A DNA stretch of 64,000 nucleotides. Origin: Cenococcum geophilum 1.58 (Eukaryota > Ascomycota > Dothideomycetes > Gloniales > Gloniaceae). The notes beneath the pieces were generated by a model. That model saw only the letters and a program-made list of their open reading frames with translations, ran no database searches and was not told the DNA's origin. Below, piece after piece: positions 37,103 through 49,595 of this stretch (the first letter of the stretch is position 1; every line of letters begins with the position of its first letter). The translations under genes and the position numbers were made by a program. The DNA lies in assembly GCA_001692895.1 (NCBI GenBank), contig KV748212.1:1-64000 (forward strand), read 5' to 3'.

Positions 37103-40100
37103 CTATCTCCCTCCTCTTAATTTTTATCCTTAAAGATTTCTAATATCTTTAAGTTATTTATTAGAGGTATAATATCCGTCTAATTAATTTAGTTAATATT
37201 ATTGTTTATTATACCTAAAGCAATTTCTTCTTTATACGCCCAACATCGTGCTTATACTATTACTGCAATATTGTCTCTTAGTAAGATTATACCATCTCTA
37301 TATTCTCGCTGTTTAAAAAAGGGTTTAATTTATATTACGTTAGCAAACCTATTTTTATAATAACCATCCTTTTACTTAAAGTGCACTAAAGCGAATATTT
37401 ATTTATCTTGTGATGTTTGCTTTACCTTTAATACTAAATATACGCGACCTATTACTCTTAATAGTCGTCTAGTTCCCTAATTAATTTATCTTAGGGTTTT
37501 ATATTTAATCTGCTGCTATATGGCTAGATAGTAAACTGTTTTAAGCCCTTACTAAATTAAAATGTTTTTAGGATATAGAACAGAAGGCCCTAAATACTCG
37601 CATTACGGCATCTACTTATTTACTCCATCTTAAAAAGGGTTATAAAAAGGTGCGTTTTAAAAAGTAGAAACTTATAGAATAAGGTTTATAGGAACTTAGT
37701 GATAAAAAAACAGATTTTCTTTTAATAGAAAAGGAAATAGATCTAAGTAGCTTAGCAACTACTCTTCTTAGGTCCCCCTTAGGTAACTTATTTTTTAGCA
37801 ATTCTTCTTTATTAATACTGCCTAACCTAATCTCTTCTAATACTCCTATACCTTTCCTATAGCATTCTTTAAATTTTCTAATAGCTCCTAGGTAGTCTTA
37901 GTATAGCCTATCCACTTAACCTTATACTATATTTTATTGTTAACGTCCTTATAGTTAACAATCTTTAAAACTTACTATTTATCTTCTTCCTATCCTCTAT
38001 ATATATCTACTTTATAAACTAGTAGCTTAATATTTCTATATATTAGCTCTAGCATTATAATATGCTATATAGGGTAGATCTTTATTTTAGCTAATAGGTT
38101 TAACTTAAATATAACTAGTGAAATCCTCTATATAATTTTAAAAGGTCTTAGTTTAATATAGTCTAACTTCTTACTTAGTTATTAACTCTTAAAATTTTTA
38201 TATAGTAGCTATACTTTATCTCCCTCCTTAAAATCTAATCCCTTAGATCTCTTAGTATTATAATACCTTTTTATTCTCTCTTATACTTTCTTTACTAATT
38301 CTATAAGGTTTATATAAAGATTTATTAATATCTTTATTCTTTTTTTAGCTATACTACTCATTTTCTTTACTTACCGTAGTAATAACAATATTCTTAGCTT
38401 ATATCTATAATTTGCCTTAAATAGTAATATACCTATTCCTTTTTAAGGTGTTATATTATATATAAACTATATAACTAGTAATAGTAATACCTAATTATTC
38501 TATATATAATTAATATAATATCTTAAATACTGCTCTAGTATCTAATTTAATCTTTCCGTTTAACCGTCTGTCTATAAATAATATACGATAAAAGTTACTA
38601 CTTAAACTCCTTACTCCGCTAAAAATACCTCCTAGAATACTGCTATAAATCTTAGATCTTCATCCAATATAATCTTATTTAGTGCTCCATATTTTATAAA
38701 TACTTCTTTAATATAGATTCTAGCAATATCTTCCGCTAAGATTTCTTCTGTATAGGCTATAAAGTATCCCCACTTTATAAGCTTATCTACTATTACTAAA
38801 ATCACGTTATAATCTTATCCAGTAATAGGATCTCTTAATTTTAGTAACTTAATAATAAAGTCCNATAATATAACCTCCTATAGTCTCTCTAGTATTTTAA
38901 TAGGTTATAGCCCTCTATATAGCTTATACCTTATTAGTTTATTTCTTTAGCAATCTAGATACTTTTTAGTAACCCTTTTAGCTATCCTCTAGATTCTATT
39001 AATAATGTACTTTTCTTAGAGTCTTAACACTAGGCCTATAGCTCTATTATATCCTTAAGTTAATCCCTTATAGAATTTTTATAGAATTTTTCTATAAATT
39101 ACTCTACTATGCTTCTTAGGATATACTTTACTTCTTAATTTTTATATATTTCCGTTTATAGATCTTTTAGCTATACTTTTAGAATTCTTTATACCTAAAA
39201 GCTTTCTAGTATCTTATAGACTTTCCCTAGCTCCTTATCTTTCTAAGTCGCTGTAATCTTTAAATAATTATACCTAATTAATTTATTTATATCTTTTTAT
39301 AATAAAGCCCCTAATAGCTTCTTATTATTTTATAGTTTAGCTTTATAGCTTAGAGTATCTACTTATATATTATCTATACCCTTAGTATACTAAATCTTAA
39401 AATAGTATTCTATAAGCATCTCTGCCCATCTAACCTATCTTTAGTTAAGTTCCTTTATTATTAAGAATCCTATTAGGTTCTTATAATCTATCTTAACTAT
39501 AAATAGTTTTTTTTATACCTTATAAGAATACTCTTTATTTCTTTAATGCTATAACTATACCTAATAACTCCTTATTATAGATGTTATAGTTTAACTCTAG
39601 TAGTATTATCTTCCAACTATAGTATGCCACTAGGTGCCATTTATCTTAATATCTTTATATAAAGTATACCCCTAGTATATAGTCTAATATATCCATTTCT
39701 ATAACTATTTCTAGTCCTAGTTAATAGATCTTAAGAACTAGCTCCTAGGTAAATAACTCTTTAACTTTCTTAAAAAGTTCCTACTATTTCTCTCCCTATA
39801 CCTATAGTTCTTTTTTCTTTATTAATCGCGTAAATGGTTTAATATCTTTTAACTATTATACTATAAACCTTCTATAGTAATTGTAAAACCCTAGGAATAA
39901 CCTTAACTGCGTAACGTTCTCTAGTTTTTACTAATTTACTATAGCCTTAATCTTCTTTAAATCTATACTAAGTTAGCCTAGTTTAATAATAAATCTAATA
40001 AAATTAGTCTCCCTTATAAAGAACTCACATTTTTTAATTACTACTAGCATCTATTCTTCTTATAATCTCTTTAAAACCTATTTAACGTATTCCCTATATT

Positions 40101-43100
40101 CTTCCTTAGTTATTAAGTAGATAATAATATTATTAAGGTATACTATAATAAATTCATCTAAGTATTCTCCTAATATATTATTAATACACTTCTAAAACGT
40201 TACTAATGCGTTTATAAGCCTAAATTATATAACTAATAGTTTATATAGTCCTTCCTTTAACCTAAAGGCTGCCTTTTATTTATTACCTTCCTTAATCCTA
40301 ATCTAATGGTACGCCTATCTTAGATCTATCTTCGTAAAGATTTGCGCGTTACCTATCCTATTTTAGATTTCGCTAATTAAGGGTAAAGAATACCTATCCT
40401 TTCTAGTAATACTATTTAACTACCTATAGTTAATACACAGCCTTAGTTTACTATTTTTCTTTAGTATAAATAGTACTAGATAACCCGCTAATAACTGTAA
40501 TGGTCTAATATATCCCTTTTATAGATTTTCCTAAACAAACTCTTTTAATACTTTACCTTCTTCTTTAGTAAGCTTATAGATTAGAAAAAACCTTAGACTT
40601 ATTCCTAATTCTAATTCTATCTTATAGTCCTATACTATATACTCTAACAGCTTCTTACTCTTTAGTAACTATAGTTTCTTACTATACTTATAGTATCTTT
40701 TTAGTACATAACTTAAGCCTCGCTTAGTCTCCTCGTATATTACTTTAACTTAGTACTATACTAACTTAGCTTATTATTACATCTTACGGCATTAAGTATC
40801 TCTAATATTAACCTAACCTATAATCTAATTAATCCTTAGATTGTATTCCTATAACTAAGGCATCCCTAATACTACCTTATTATTTCCTAATAGTAATATA
40901 TTAAAAGACATCTCAATTTATCTCCCTTTAATAGTTAATTAAATAGGTCCTATTTTAAGATTAATAATCCCTCCTCTATAGGCTATTAGATCTCCTAAAA
41001 TTATAACTAATAGGTAAGGTTTCTCTTTTTATCTATAAGGTAATCCCATTCTTTTAACTGCTACTAGTAAGATATAGTTTCTTATTACTCCACTATCTAT
41101 TAGTACTTTAAACTATTAATCTTACTACTTAACTTATAAATTTAGGTGTCTTCCTTAAATTCCTTTAAGGGTCTAAGGCTCTACTACTAGCTCCCTTTAG
41201 TCCCGTAGGCCTCTACTTTTCCTAACTATTAGCTACTTAATTCTATCGCACTTAGCTTATTCTTTAGCCAATACCTAGTTCGCTTTTTATCTTTAATATA
41301 CTATAGACACATATTCTCTAGGCATTCCCACTACTATTATCCGTTTAAGCATTCTTCCGTAAGGAATCTTTCTAGCTAAAGTATTAAATCTCCTTCCTCT
41401 TAAACTTCTACTAGATGCCATCTATATATATATTTAGCATTTCTATATTATTGCTTATCTATTATCTAGTATATCCTTATAGGGTATTTCCGATTCTTTT
41501 CTTTTAGATTTTTATGTATCTTATATATATTATCCACGCACGCAATCTATAATAACGTATAGTGCGCTAGGTGCTTTAGGTTAACTCTTAGCTTATCTTT
41601 ATTCTTAAGTTTAAACCTTTACTATGCTAATCTAAACCTTATAACTTTATTTATAGGTACTAAAATACGTCTCTCACTTCTCTAGTCCTCTAATCGTTCC
41701 TTTAAATCCTTTAATATTATAATTAAGGCTCCTTTAATATAAGTTATAGCCTTCTTAGTAATTAGGTAGTCTTAGATAACTTTCTTATCTAACTATATAT
41801 AGAAATCTTCCCACTTATCGTTATACCTCTGCCTATACTACTTTTAGTATAGCTACTAGAGTATATATAGCTTGTCCGTAAGGAAGTATCTTCTTATTAC
41901 TATATTATAATAGCCCTTTATATATTATTCCTTAAACCTAGTTAAAATCCCTAAATCCTCTTTATTTTCCAATTTGGTAAATTACTTAGCTCTTAATATA
42001 CCTGCTCTTAGCCTATTAGTAATTCTTTATACTAGTACTCTATCCTTTATACGTCCTAATATACTAGATCTCTTATCTAGTTTCTATTCTTATTATACAA
42101 TAATTCTTGCCCTAAATTCGTCTATAGTTTTTTTTAGTTTGCGCCTTACGCTTAAATCCTTAAAGTCGTCTTACTTTTTAATCTTAATATTAACTTTTCG
42201 ATCTTTAGTCCGAATACTATATTCTACTAGTAAGTCCTCTAGGTCTATATATCTGTCTCTTAGTTTAGTTACTATTTATATTATAGATTCTCTAATCTAT
42301 AAAGAAGCTCCTTACCTCTTATCTATAGGTGTCCTAATTTATACTCTAAATTCTTAACCCTTTGGATTCTTTAATCCTAAGCTTGCTTCTAACTTAAGCT
42401 TAGCTCTAGCCTTAGTCTATTTAGGCTTACTTAATATTCTTATCTTATCTTAAAAGTCTTAAATCTTACTTATCTCGTCTTAAGAGTCTTATACCTATAG
42501 GAAACTTCGTCCTAAGCTTATTCGTATATCTTTAAACTAAGCTACTACTCTACTTTATTGGTTATCGTCTATTATAGGTCCTTAAGCTTACCTTATCTCG
42601 TCTTAAAAATCTTAGTTATCTCTTATCTTATCTTAAAAATCTTAAGCCTTTAGCCTTTTACCTTTATTAAGTACTAAAGTAGTTCGCTGTCCTACTTCTC
42701 TTACGTTTTATAAAGCGATAGACATCGTGTCTAGTAGGGTCTCAATCCCTACTAACGTTCCCTATTTTATAGTAGAATCATTCTCTACTTCTAATATAAC
42801 ATCTCTAATGGCTACGCATTCCCAGTAAACCGCTCTTATTACTTTATTATTATAGAATATTTTACCTACGTTAAATTTATTGTCCTTAATATCCGATCTA
42901 TAAACTAGTTCGTTAGTTTCTCTATATCCTATAGGTGCTAGCTCCTATAGCCAATAGCTTACGCTATACTTAGCGTCTTTATAAATTTGGTATATATTAT
43001 TATAATAAAACATAAAACTCCTAATTAAACATTCTTTTGTTCCTTGCAGTATACTATTATCCCTCTATACGTATATATTGTCTACTATTAGTCTAGTTCC

Positions 43101-44222
43101 CTTTATTATATAGTATCTCTAACTATCTTTATAATCCCTTATAAAATAACCTTATTTCCCATAATTTATATAAGCTCTATCTCTAAACTATTAACTTTAC
43201 TATAAAGTCCGCCTAAATATCTTCTACTACTAAGATCCCTGGTTTAGCCTCTGCTCTTTAGTCCTATAATTACTAGATCCTTAACTTCTAGGTTTTTATA
43301 GTTTCTTACTCCATCTCTTATAGGCTTCTTTAGTACTACTTAAGTCTATTAGCTCTGCGCTATACCATAATTTCTAACTTAGCTTAGGTTATTGCGTACT
43401 CTACTCCTTATATAACTATAAAACTCTATCCTAACCTTTCTTAGCCTATTCCCTTTAGTAGATCCAATTATTAATCTTAATTGCTTAATCTATTAGTTTC
43501 CTTAGGGTGTCTACATCTTCTATTAGAATAATTACGTCCTAGACTTTAGCCTTAAGTTCCTATTTATACTATGCTATAAGCGCCCTATTATTCCACTTAA
43601 CTTATATCGCTAACGTCTGGAACTGCGTTATATACTTAATTACTAAGGTTTATTACATAATATTTTAGAGTTTTCTTTCCGCCGTAGTTACTGCCTTCTG
43701 GTCTCTAAATATTTATATAAGTCGCTCTACAAATCCATTCTAGCTTTAGAATATAAACCGTACCTCTTAGTTTATAGTCGTTATTCTATTTACCTGGATT
43801 TCCGTAAGGTAAGGCTTAAACTACTTAAGTACTCTTCCTGTTAAGAATAATCCTGCGTATACTATTTAATTTATAGGTATTACCAGCTTAGCTCCTTCTT
43901 GCGCAACCTTAAAATATATTTATATAAAAAATCCTTTAAGCTTTAATCTCTCTCCTAAGTATCTTTTAATTAATAGTAACTTAACCTTTACTACGCCTAT
44001 CCCGTTAATCCTATTTTCTAATATTATATTATTTTCTATTAACTGGTTAACTATCTCTTATAGTTATCTAACCGTTATAGGTTGTTATAAGTTAGTATCT
44101 GCTATACTAGTGTCGTTACCTAACCTTAAAGTAGTTACCGCCGTTAATGGCGTTATAGTAGCTGCTTTTAGTGGTATATTATTTAACTTACTATTATTAA
44201 TACCGTAACTAGGTAGTAATTA

Positions 44223-44648
44223 TGTAACGGAACCTTATAGCAAGAACTACAATAGGTCCTATTATTGGGCTAGGTGTATAGGAAATATAAGTAACAATAG
44301 TTAACAAGTAATAATAACTAGTGGAGTGGTTACTCAATAGATTAACTTTAATTGTATTCTGAGAATTACTATAAGGAAGGAACTATCTAAGTAGGGACTA
44401 AGGGTCCTTAAATACACAACTGTACTCTTATAAAATCCTTCTTATACGTAATATACGTCTTATATATAAGGTACGTGAGTTCCTCTCATGCCTCTTATTT
44501 AACACGTAGCACATTATATGACCTTAGTTACCATTCCTCGTCACATAGTTCTATCGGCTCTATCCTAGACCGTGCCTAAATCAACCAACTAGCTTCTTCC
44601 GTCTCTTCTCTAAGTAGTTATAACATTGTACTTAAAGCGTCCGTAACA
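44223..44648 (-). repeat. 5' LTR of Gypsy family A copy 2 (element sense)
   Basis: 426 bp, TGTAACGG to CGTAACA, followed by the CTACT duplication. Its right part keeps more CG and CA than the partner LTR. Confidence 0.87.
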
Positions 44649-44735
44649 CTACTTCTATATTTTATTCTTATTTTTTTAGTCTATAGATATTTTTAAGTTC
44701 CTTTTTAGGAAGAAGAGTAGATAAGCTTTAGATAA

Positions 44736-45003
44736 TATTAGCGACTTAGTTAATTAAGGCACGAGTATAGCAAAAGGGTCGCATAAGCCTATATAATTGG
44801 ATTGTTTATAAACAAGAATCTAAAGCTAGAGAAAGGAAAGGAGATGGAGGGCGGCGCCGCTTAACGTTATATACAATCCTCTAGTTACGGAACAGCAATT
44901 ATCTAAAACTGTATAAAACTGTCTGCGACTATTTACAACTGTCCGCTATAATCCACCGATATCTATTAGCTACAATCTACTAGTTTTCACTAGCGCCGTA
45001 ATA
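44736..45003 (-). repeat. LTR of Gypsy family D
   Basis: 268 bp similar to 49319-49595 and 55022-55298 (shared blocks GGCACGAG, CTAAAGCTAGAGAAAGGAAA and GCCGCTTAACGTTATATA). It is the 5' LTR, in element sense, of the fragment to its left. Confidence 0.8.
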
Positions 45004-45659
45004 TAGTCTATTTATATCTCTCCTTAGTAGTATTACTACTGCCAATATAAAGTCCGTAATATATCTATAACTACTACTATTAATATCTAGTATGAGGTGA
45101 TAAGCTCTGTACTACTTAGCTATAATATAAACCTATAAAAGGTAAGTTAGTGACTAGTAAGATACTAGGCATAGCTGTGCGGAGCAATATATATAGGCGA
45201 GATAACTCCGTTACCTAATATCTAGCCTAATAGCGTAATTAATATATCTAAGGACCTATTTCTAATTTCTATAAAGTTACCTAGGACAAAAGTAAGCTAT
45301 TTTTAAACATTATTACTACTTAAAATGTTATTTAGACGCTAGTATAAAAGGATGGGATAATTATTATAATAGAGGCTTAAGGAAGTTAAGGACTATTATG
45401 AACGCGTCGACGGCTTAGGGGGGGGGTAGGGGACTGGAAGACGTGTTGTTAGTTGGTAGGGACTTCCTGAGTTAAGTTCCTTACCGCGTGGAGTTCACCA
45501 ATACACCTGATCGCGATGCGGCTGGCAGAGGCGTCGGAAAGCTTCGGATTGACTGTCAGGTGACAGTCTCTTTTTGATATTCAGCTGCCAAGAAGGAATG
45601 CACCGAATTCGGGTTAGTTGGCGGCTTAACCAAAAGCGCTAACCACCAGAGTTGACGAG
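45004..45659. other. Boundary of repeat block and gene island
   Basis: No gene is seen. From 45004 to about 45400 the sequence is AT-rich and TpA-rich. At about 45405 composition switches abruptly to about half GC, starting with a GACGGCTTAGGGGGGGGG run. The rest is ordinary noncoding-looking DNA. Confidence 0.5.
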
Positions 45660-45664
45660 AGTGT

Positions 45665-45921
45665 TGTAAGGGATCTTTTATCCCTTACTCGGGTGCACGC
45701 CCGGGAGCTCTTAGGGACTGCCAAGGCTTGCCTTCGGCTAGCCCTTGGCACTTCCTTATAAGCTCCTCGGGCTTGCAGCCCTCCTGTCCTCCTCATCAGT
45801 TCATCTCCGTACGAGGCTATTGCCATACTCTTTACTGTATCGTCCTCCTCCATCGACTCTCCTGTGGCTCATGCTCAGCTTGCCTGCTCCCTACCATACA
45901 CCTGGGCAATGTGCCTTACAA
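45665..45921. mobile_element. Probable solo LTR
   Basis: A 257-bp segment with inverted ends TGTAAGGG and CCTTACAA, flanked by the 5-bp direct repeat AGTGT (45660-45664 and 45922-45926). Inside the left end is a 9-bp-stem hairpin (GTAAGGGAT...ATCCCTTAC), and farther in an inverted GCCAAGG/CCCTTGGC pair. Size, ends and duplication suit a solo LTR; a small DNA element is the alternative. Composition is normal, so it was not RIP-mutated. ORFs in and across it on both strands look fortuitous. Confidence 0.5.
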
Positions 45922-45926
45922 AGTGT

Positions 45927-46765
45927 AGTAGACTCTCGGTTAAATAAAGTACGCACCAAAACTGAGTCAGGCTGTAGCGAATTAGAATCTTGCCAAAGGG
46001 TGTGGAAGCTGGTCGTGCCCAGAGCTGTAGCTGAATAGCATGATGCTGCACAGCATTTGCTCGGGTCGCAGAGGCGCGTTCATTAAAGGCTGCTCATAGG
46101 TCGTCACGGGGTTGTAGGCATCAAATGTGGTATTTACGGTTTAACGATTATAAGTCGTAAGTCTGAAAGTGCCACTACAGTCTGCACGAGCTCCGGCGTT
46201 CCGCACAGCAATTTCGCTTCGTACGCACTAGAGAATTTCAAGTGTAACTCTTATAATTACGCTTAAAAAAATGAAAGGCTTTACCTGTCTTGCGGGTGCA
46301 CAGCTTTTTTGGCAAGCGCACAGTATCTACGCTGCACTTGACTAGTGATTACCGAAATTGCTGTGTTTGCGCGCGCACACATAGGACGCCGGAGCTCGCA
46401 CAGACCGTAACGGAAGCTGGACGCGGATGCAATGTGGGTTTTCGCCAGAGCTTGCAAGCCCTGCAGGGATGGCTTAGCTGAATATTGATGTTCCCGATTA
46501 AGCGATGCTGCGGGTACAAGAAGGGAATATCAGTCCCACCTTTTGACGCCCGGGGTTCTTTCACAGAGAATTGGACATTAAGTAGGTGTGTGCGGCTGCC
46601 TACCTAATTACGTTGAGCCACGTTCTTTGCTCTGCCGGGAAGCTGATATCGGAGTCCCCGAAGTACGTAACAAATATTTAGGCACAGCTTGGCCTCCTTT
46701 GTCAGAGTCCTGGACATATTACTCCGGTCCAAGGGAGCTGTTCCAGCACGACTAACGATTATCAG
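45927..46765. other. Upstream region of the 46766 gene
   Basis: Normal-composition noncoding DNA about 0.84 kb long, the only space available for the promoter of the gene at 46766. No TATA box or operator can be named with confidence. Short ORFs on both strands show no recognisable protein and overlap each other. Confidence 0.4.
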
Positions 46766-47806
46766 ATGGCGAGCATCGCTCAAATTGCTCCAGGGCCAGA
46801 AAATTGCCCATTCACGTTTGAGCACCAGCTCAACCACGAACTGGGTAGCAATTCGGACGGCCAGACAAAGCAAGGAGTTGTTAGAACGCAGCACGAGCAG
46901 CATCTGCCCGGTCATCCCAGCATCAAGCTCAGCGAGCGATGCAAGCTCTACAACTTCCTTGAGAAAGAGTTCTACTCGCTCGACATGGACAGAGTTGCGC
47001 CACGGCTCTGGTGGATGGCGAAACAGGACAAGGCCAGCATCTCTGCGCTGCATCGACAGAAAGTCAAGGGTCGCAACATCGTCATCTCCGAAGATCCAAA
47101 GCTGCACCTCGTATGGATCTATGACCGCGTGTTCATAAAGCCGCTACCCAAGTACATCCTCTCACACGCTTTTTGGCGGGACTACCTGGGCGCTAAGAGC
47201 ATGAACGGGGAGAACGAGGAGGCCCGCCAGGTTCGCCGTACCCGCGCCGCAGCGCTCGGCTACCTCCGCACCTTCCGCTACCTCGTCAAGCACGAGTCCG
47301 ACTTTGACTTGGCCAAGAGTCTCACTGTCATCCCGGAAGACGTCACATGGGAAGCCTTCTGCGCCTTCAGCGCGGACCTCACCAGCATCTCGAACAGCGA
47401 GGTCTCGGGTCGTTGGGCATACGGCGAGATTCGCCTAACGCGGCTGAACTTGTACGCGCCGCTCATCCTCGGGAAGCAGAACTTCCAGCGCGTTGAGTAT
47501 CAGTACGGTGCAGTTTTCGCGAAGTTTTACGGTCCGATCTTATTTATCTTCGGTATCTTGTCCGTCTCGCTCAGCGGCATGCAAATCGCTCTCGCGGCAG
47601 AGCAGATTGATCCAGTGGGGAATACTCTGTTGTTGATACACGTGAGTTCATGGTTTGGTGTTGTGACGGTGATATGCTCGGCCGTTCTAGTATTTGCCCT
47701 GGCGGCGTTGTGGGTGTATAAGGTGGTGAAGGAATGGAACTACGCGATTTGGGATCGATTGAAGTTGCTGAATTCGGGAGAGGCTGTGGTGAAGAATATT
47801 CCTTAG
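46766..47806 (+). CDS. DUF6601-like two-transmembrane fungal protein
   Basis: An intact, intronless 346-codon gene. The N-terminal about 80 residues are polar and variable. The conserved-looking soluble part follows: LHLVWIYDRVFIKPLPKYIL (about residues 112-131) with HAFWRDYL just after it, then AALGYLRTFRYLVKHESDFDLA (about 161-182), IPEDVTWEAFCAF (about 188-200) and GEIRLTRLNLYAPLIL (about 220-235). Two transmembrane helices come near the end, at about 255-275 and 296-320, and a short tail with KEWNYAIWDRL. This pattern matches, from memory, a fungal membrane family of unknown function (DUF6601); the family number should be treated as probable. The ATG at 46766 (context CAGATGG) is the first in frame and gives a family-like length. 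It is the only intact gene in island 1 and sits between RIP-mutated blocks without visible damage itself. The large antisense ORF at 46604-47107 is a shadow. Confidence 0.85.
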   Translation: MASIAQIAPGPENCPFTFEHQLNHELGSNSDGQTKQGVVRTQHEQHLPGHPSIKLSERCKLYNFLEKEFYSLDMDRVAPRLWWMAKQDKASISALHRQKVKGRNIVISEDPKLHLVWIYDRVFIKPLPKYILSHAFWRDYLGAKSMNGENEEARQVRRTRAAALGYLRTFRYLVKHESDFDLAKSLTVIPEDVTWEAFCAFSADLTSISNSEVSGRWAYGEIRLTRLNLYAPLILGKQNFQRVEYQYGAVFAKFYGPILFIFGILSVSLSGMQIALAAEQIDPVGNTLLLIHVSSWFGVVTVICSAVLVFALAALWVYKVVKEWNYAIWDRLKLLNSGEAVVKNIP

Positions 47807-49318
47807 ATACGGGATAATGGAATTCGTACCCATTTGTTCATAGTGAGTATTACTTCCCTCGCAGGGGGTATGCTGAATTCCAGAGGGCGCTTTTGCTTGA
47901 TCTTGCGCGCCCGAAGGTTTCAGCGGAGACTGCCACTTATGAAGTCGCAATCGAATCCTTGGGCTGGAGGGAGGATGGGAAGACCTCTAAACTTGCAAAT
48001 GTCATAGATCTACCGGAGTTCACCTTAAGAATAATATGGATATCCTGACTAGATGAAATTTGTCCAGTTGCCTGTGCTGGTGAACACTAATGAGGAAAGA
48101 GAATAAAACGATACGTTTAGTATGTACGGATATGTAGAGCCTGGTTCTCTGTATGCCCTGCGGCCGCTTGGAGATGTGTGGGTGTGAGTATTTGGCTTGG
48201 CTGTCGATGGACATGGAGGCTGGTAGATAGGCGGGGACTGCGTGGGACGGATTGGGAGAGATTAGGAGAGGTTTAGATGGTATCGAGAGGAGCAGTATCA
48301 TGTGTTACTCCAACCCGTATACACGCGACGTCGGGATTGCGAATAAGTAAGCCCGGATGCAGGAGATTGATGTAATAAGAAGAGTTGCAAGAAGAAGACA
48401 GTACCTATATAGAGCAGGGGCAAGATAATAAATAAGGCCAGAATGATTCAAACACTCATCTGAGCTATCATGAGCAGCTTGCTTTACCTATTAAGCTATA
48501 GCCTTAACATAATAATATTTATGCAGACAGATGATTTGCACCCCTAGTGACTAGGCATGAGCTAGTTATGTTACTATTACATTAATCCGCATTAATGTAC
48601 AAACAATTTAATAAGCCCAGTACGGGATGTGCACTCATATCTTCCGATTACAAAACGGGTGCATTACTATTATACAACCAAGCTGTATCTATTATAAAAG
48701 TATTTTTTATTGCGATAAGTATCCAAGCCCAGCCTAACTAACTTCATTCGCAAAGCTGCACAGTTGCAGGTGAGGTCCCCTATCGGCCCAAAATCTCCAG
48801 GCACATCGTGGCATACGTTCACTCTCGAAGACGCCGCCAAGTCGAGCTGATTGTACCAGTGCGGTTTTCTATAAATGGATTAAACTCTAATCTATTATCG
48901 ATATAGACTATTTTATACTTATCCATTATCTATACTGTAGTCTATACTTCTTAGAATTATAGCGTCTAATTTTAAAAAAAATTTAAGTTACTATTTAAGT
49001 ATTTTATCCAAAATACTACTTTGTTTCTATTACGGACCACCCCATAACACCTTGCACACGCTTACCTGTTCCTACCGCCTCTACTTCCCCACTGTATTCT
49101 ACCTGGGGGTCGCAGCTCGGCGTGGTTAAAACTTAAGTTTAACTTTCTAACTATTCTTAACTTCTAACCACGCTAAGTTTATATATGCATATAGCGTATA
49201 TATAAATTTTAAATTTTAAATTTAAATTTAAAGTATTTAATAAATAAAGAATATTATATAATATATAAGGTATATATAGAATTACTTAAAGAATTATAGA
49301 ATAGAATTAAATAGATAG
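47807..49318. other. Downstream noncoding DNA and return to repeat DNA
   Basis: No gene is recognised. From 47807 to about 48800 composition is normal to mildly AT-rich. A frame at about 47843-48043 on the plus strand is open for some 65 codons but has no start and no recognised family. After about 48850 the DNA becomes AT-rich, with a simple AAATTT-type run at 49203-49232, up to the LTR at 49319. Confidence 0.45.
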
Positions 49319-49595
49319 TGTTAACGACTCAGTTAATCGAGGCACGAGCACGGTAAGAGGGACGCGCAAGCCTATATAATTGGTAGTCTATAAATAAGGA
49401 TCTAAAGCTAGAGAAAGGAAAGGAGACGGAGGGTAGCGCCGCTTAACGTTATATATAATCCTCTGGTTATATAATAGCAATTATCTAAAACTATATAAAA
49501 CTATCTGCGACTATCTGCGACTATTTGCTATAATCTACTAATATCTATTAGCTACAATCCACTAGTTTCCACTAGTTTCCACTAGCGCCGTAATA
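49319..49595 (-). repeat. 3' LTR of Gypsy family D (element sense)
   Basis: 277 bp, partner of 55022-55298. It contains a CTAGTTTCCA direct repeat near 49562-49583. Confidence 0.82.

Larger units (their letters stand above)
36677..44648 (-). mobile_element. Ty3/Gypsy LTR element, family A copy 2, fossil
   Basis: 426-bp LTRs (36677-37102 and 44223-44648) match, in inverse orientation, those of the element at 9948-18212. The target duplication is CTACT (36672-36676 and 44649-44653). Gag to integrase can be followed on the minus strand from about 44.2 to 37.7 kb in the same order and spacing as in copy 1, without the MITE. It is about 7.97 kb long and heavily degraded. The 128-codon antisense frame at 41974-42357 lies opposite the gag-protease linker. 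It also occurs, in shorter form, at the same place in copy 1, and is not regarded as a gene. Confidence 0.88.
34871..45003 (-). mobile_element. Gypsy family D fragment (gag/protease end plus 5' LTR), fossil
   Basis: From about 34871 to 36676 the sequence parallels 53095-54950 of the complete element at 49319-55298, that is, its protease and gag part read on the minus strand. The similarity resumes after the inserted 36677-44648 element, from 44654 into an LTR at 44736-45003. Thus this is the right-hand (5') end of a copy of the same family, cut off on its left at about 34.87 kb and split by a Gypsy A insertion with a CTACT duplication. It is dead. Confidence 0.7.

Noticed and set aside
41974-42357. 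127-residue plus-strand ORF (and the similar 12395-12598 minus ORF).
   Set aside because: Both lie antisense to the same gag-protease linker in the two Gypsy A copies; the peptide is a hydrophobic by-product of AT-rich sequence, not a gene.
45626-46564. Five ORFs of 63-97 codons on both strands around the solo LTR and upstream of the 46766 gene.
   Set aside because: They overlap in conflicting frames, have no recognised domains and cross the ends of the inserted element.
46604-47107. 167-residue antisense ORF.
   Set aside because: Fully opposite the well-supported DUF6601-like coding frame; high-GC shadow.
47843-48043. Open plus-strand frame downstream of the 46766 gene, with an AG acceptor-like start.
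   Set aside because: No start codon, no family, and no plausible donor at a normal fungal intron distance; kept only as a remark in the noncoding stretch.
48460-48520. Stem-loop-like stretch resembling a tRNA.
   Set aside because: No complete cloverleaf or anticodon arm could be drawn; A and B box matches are poor.
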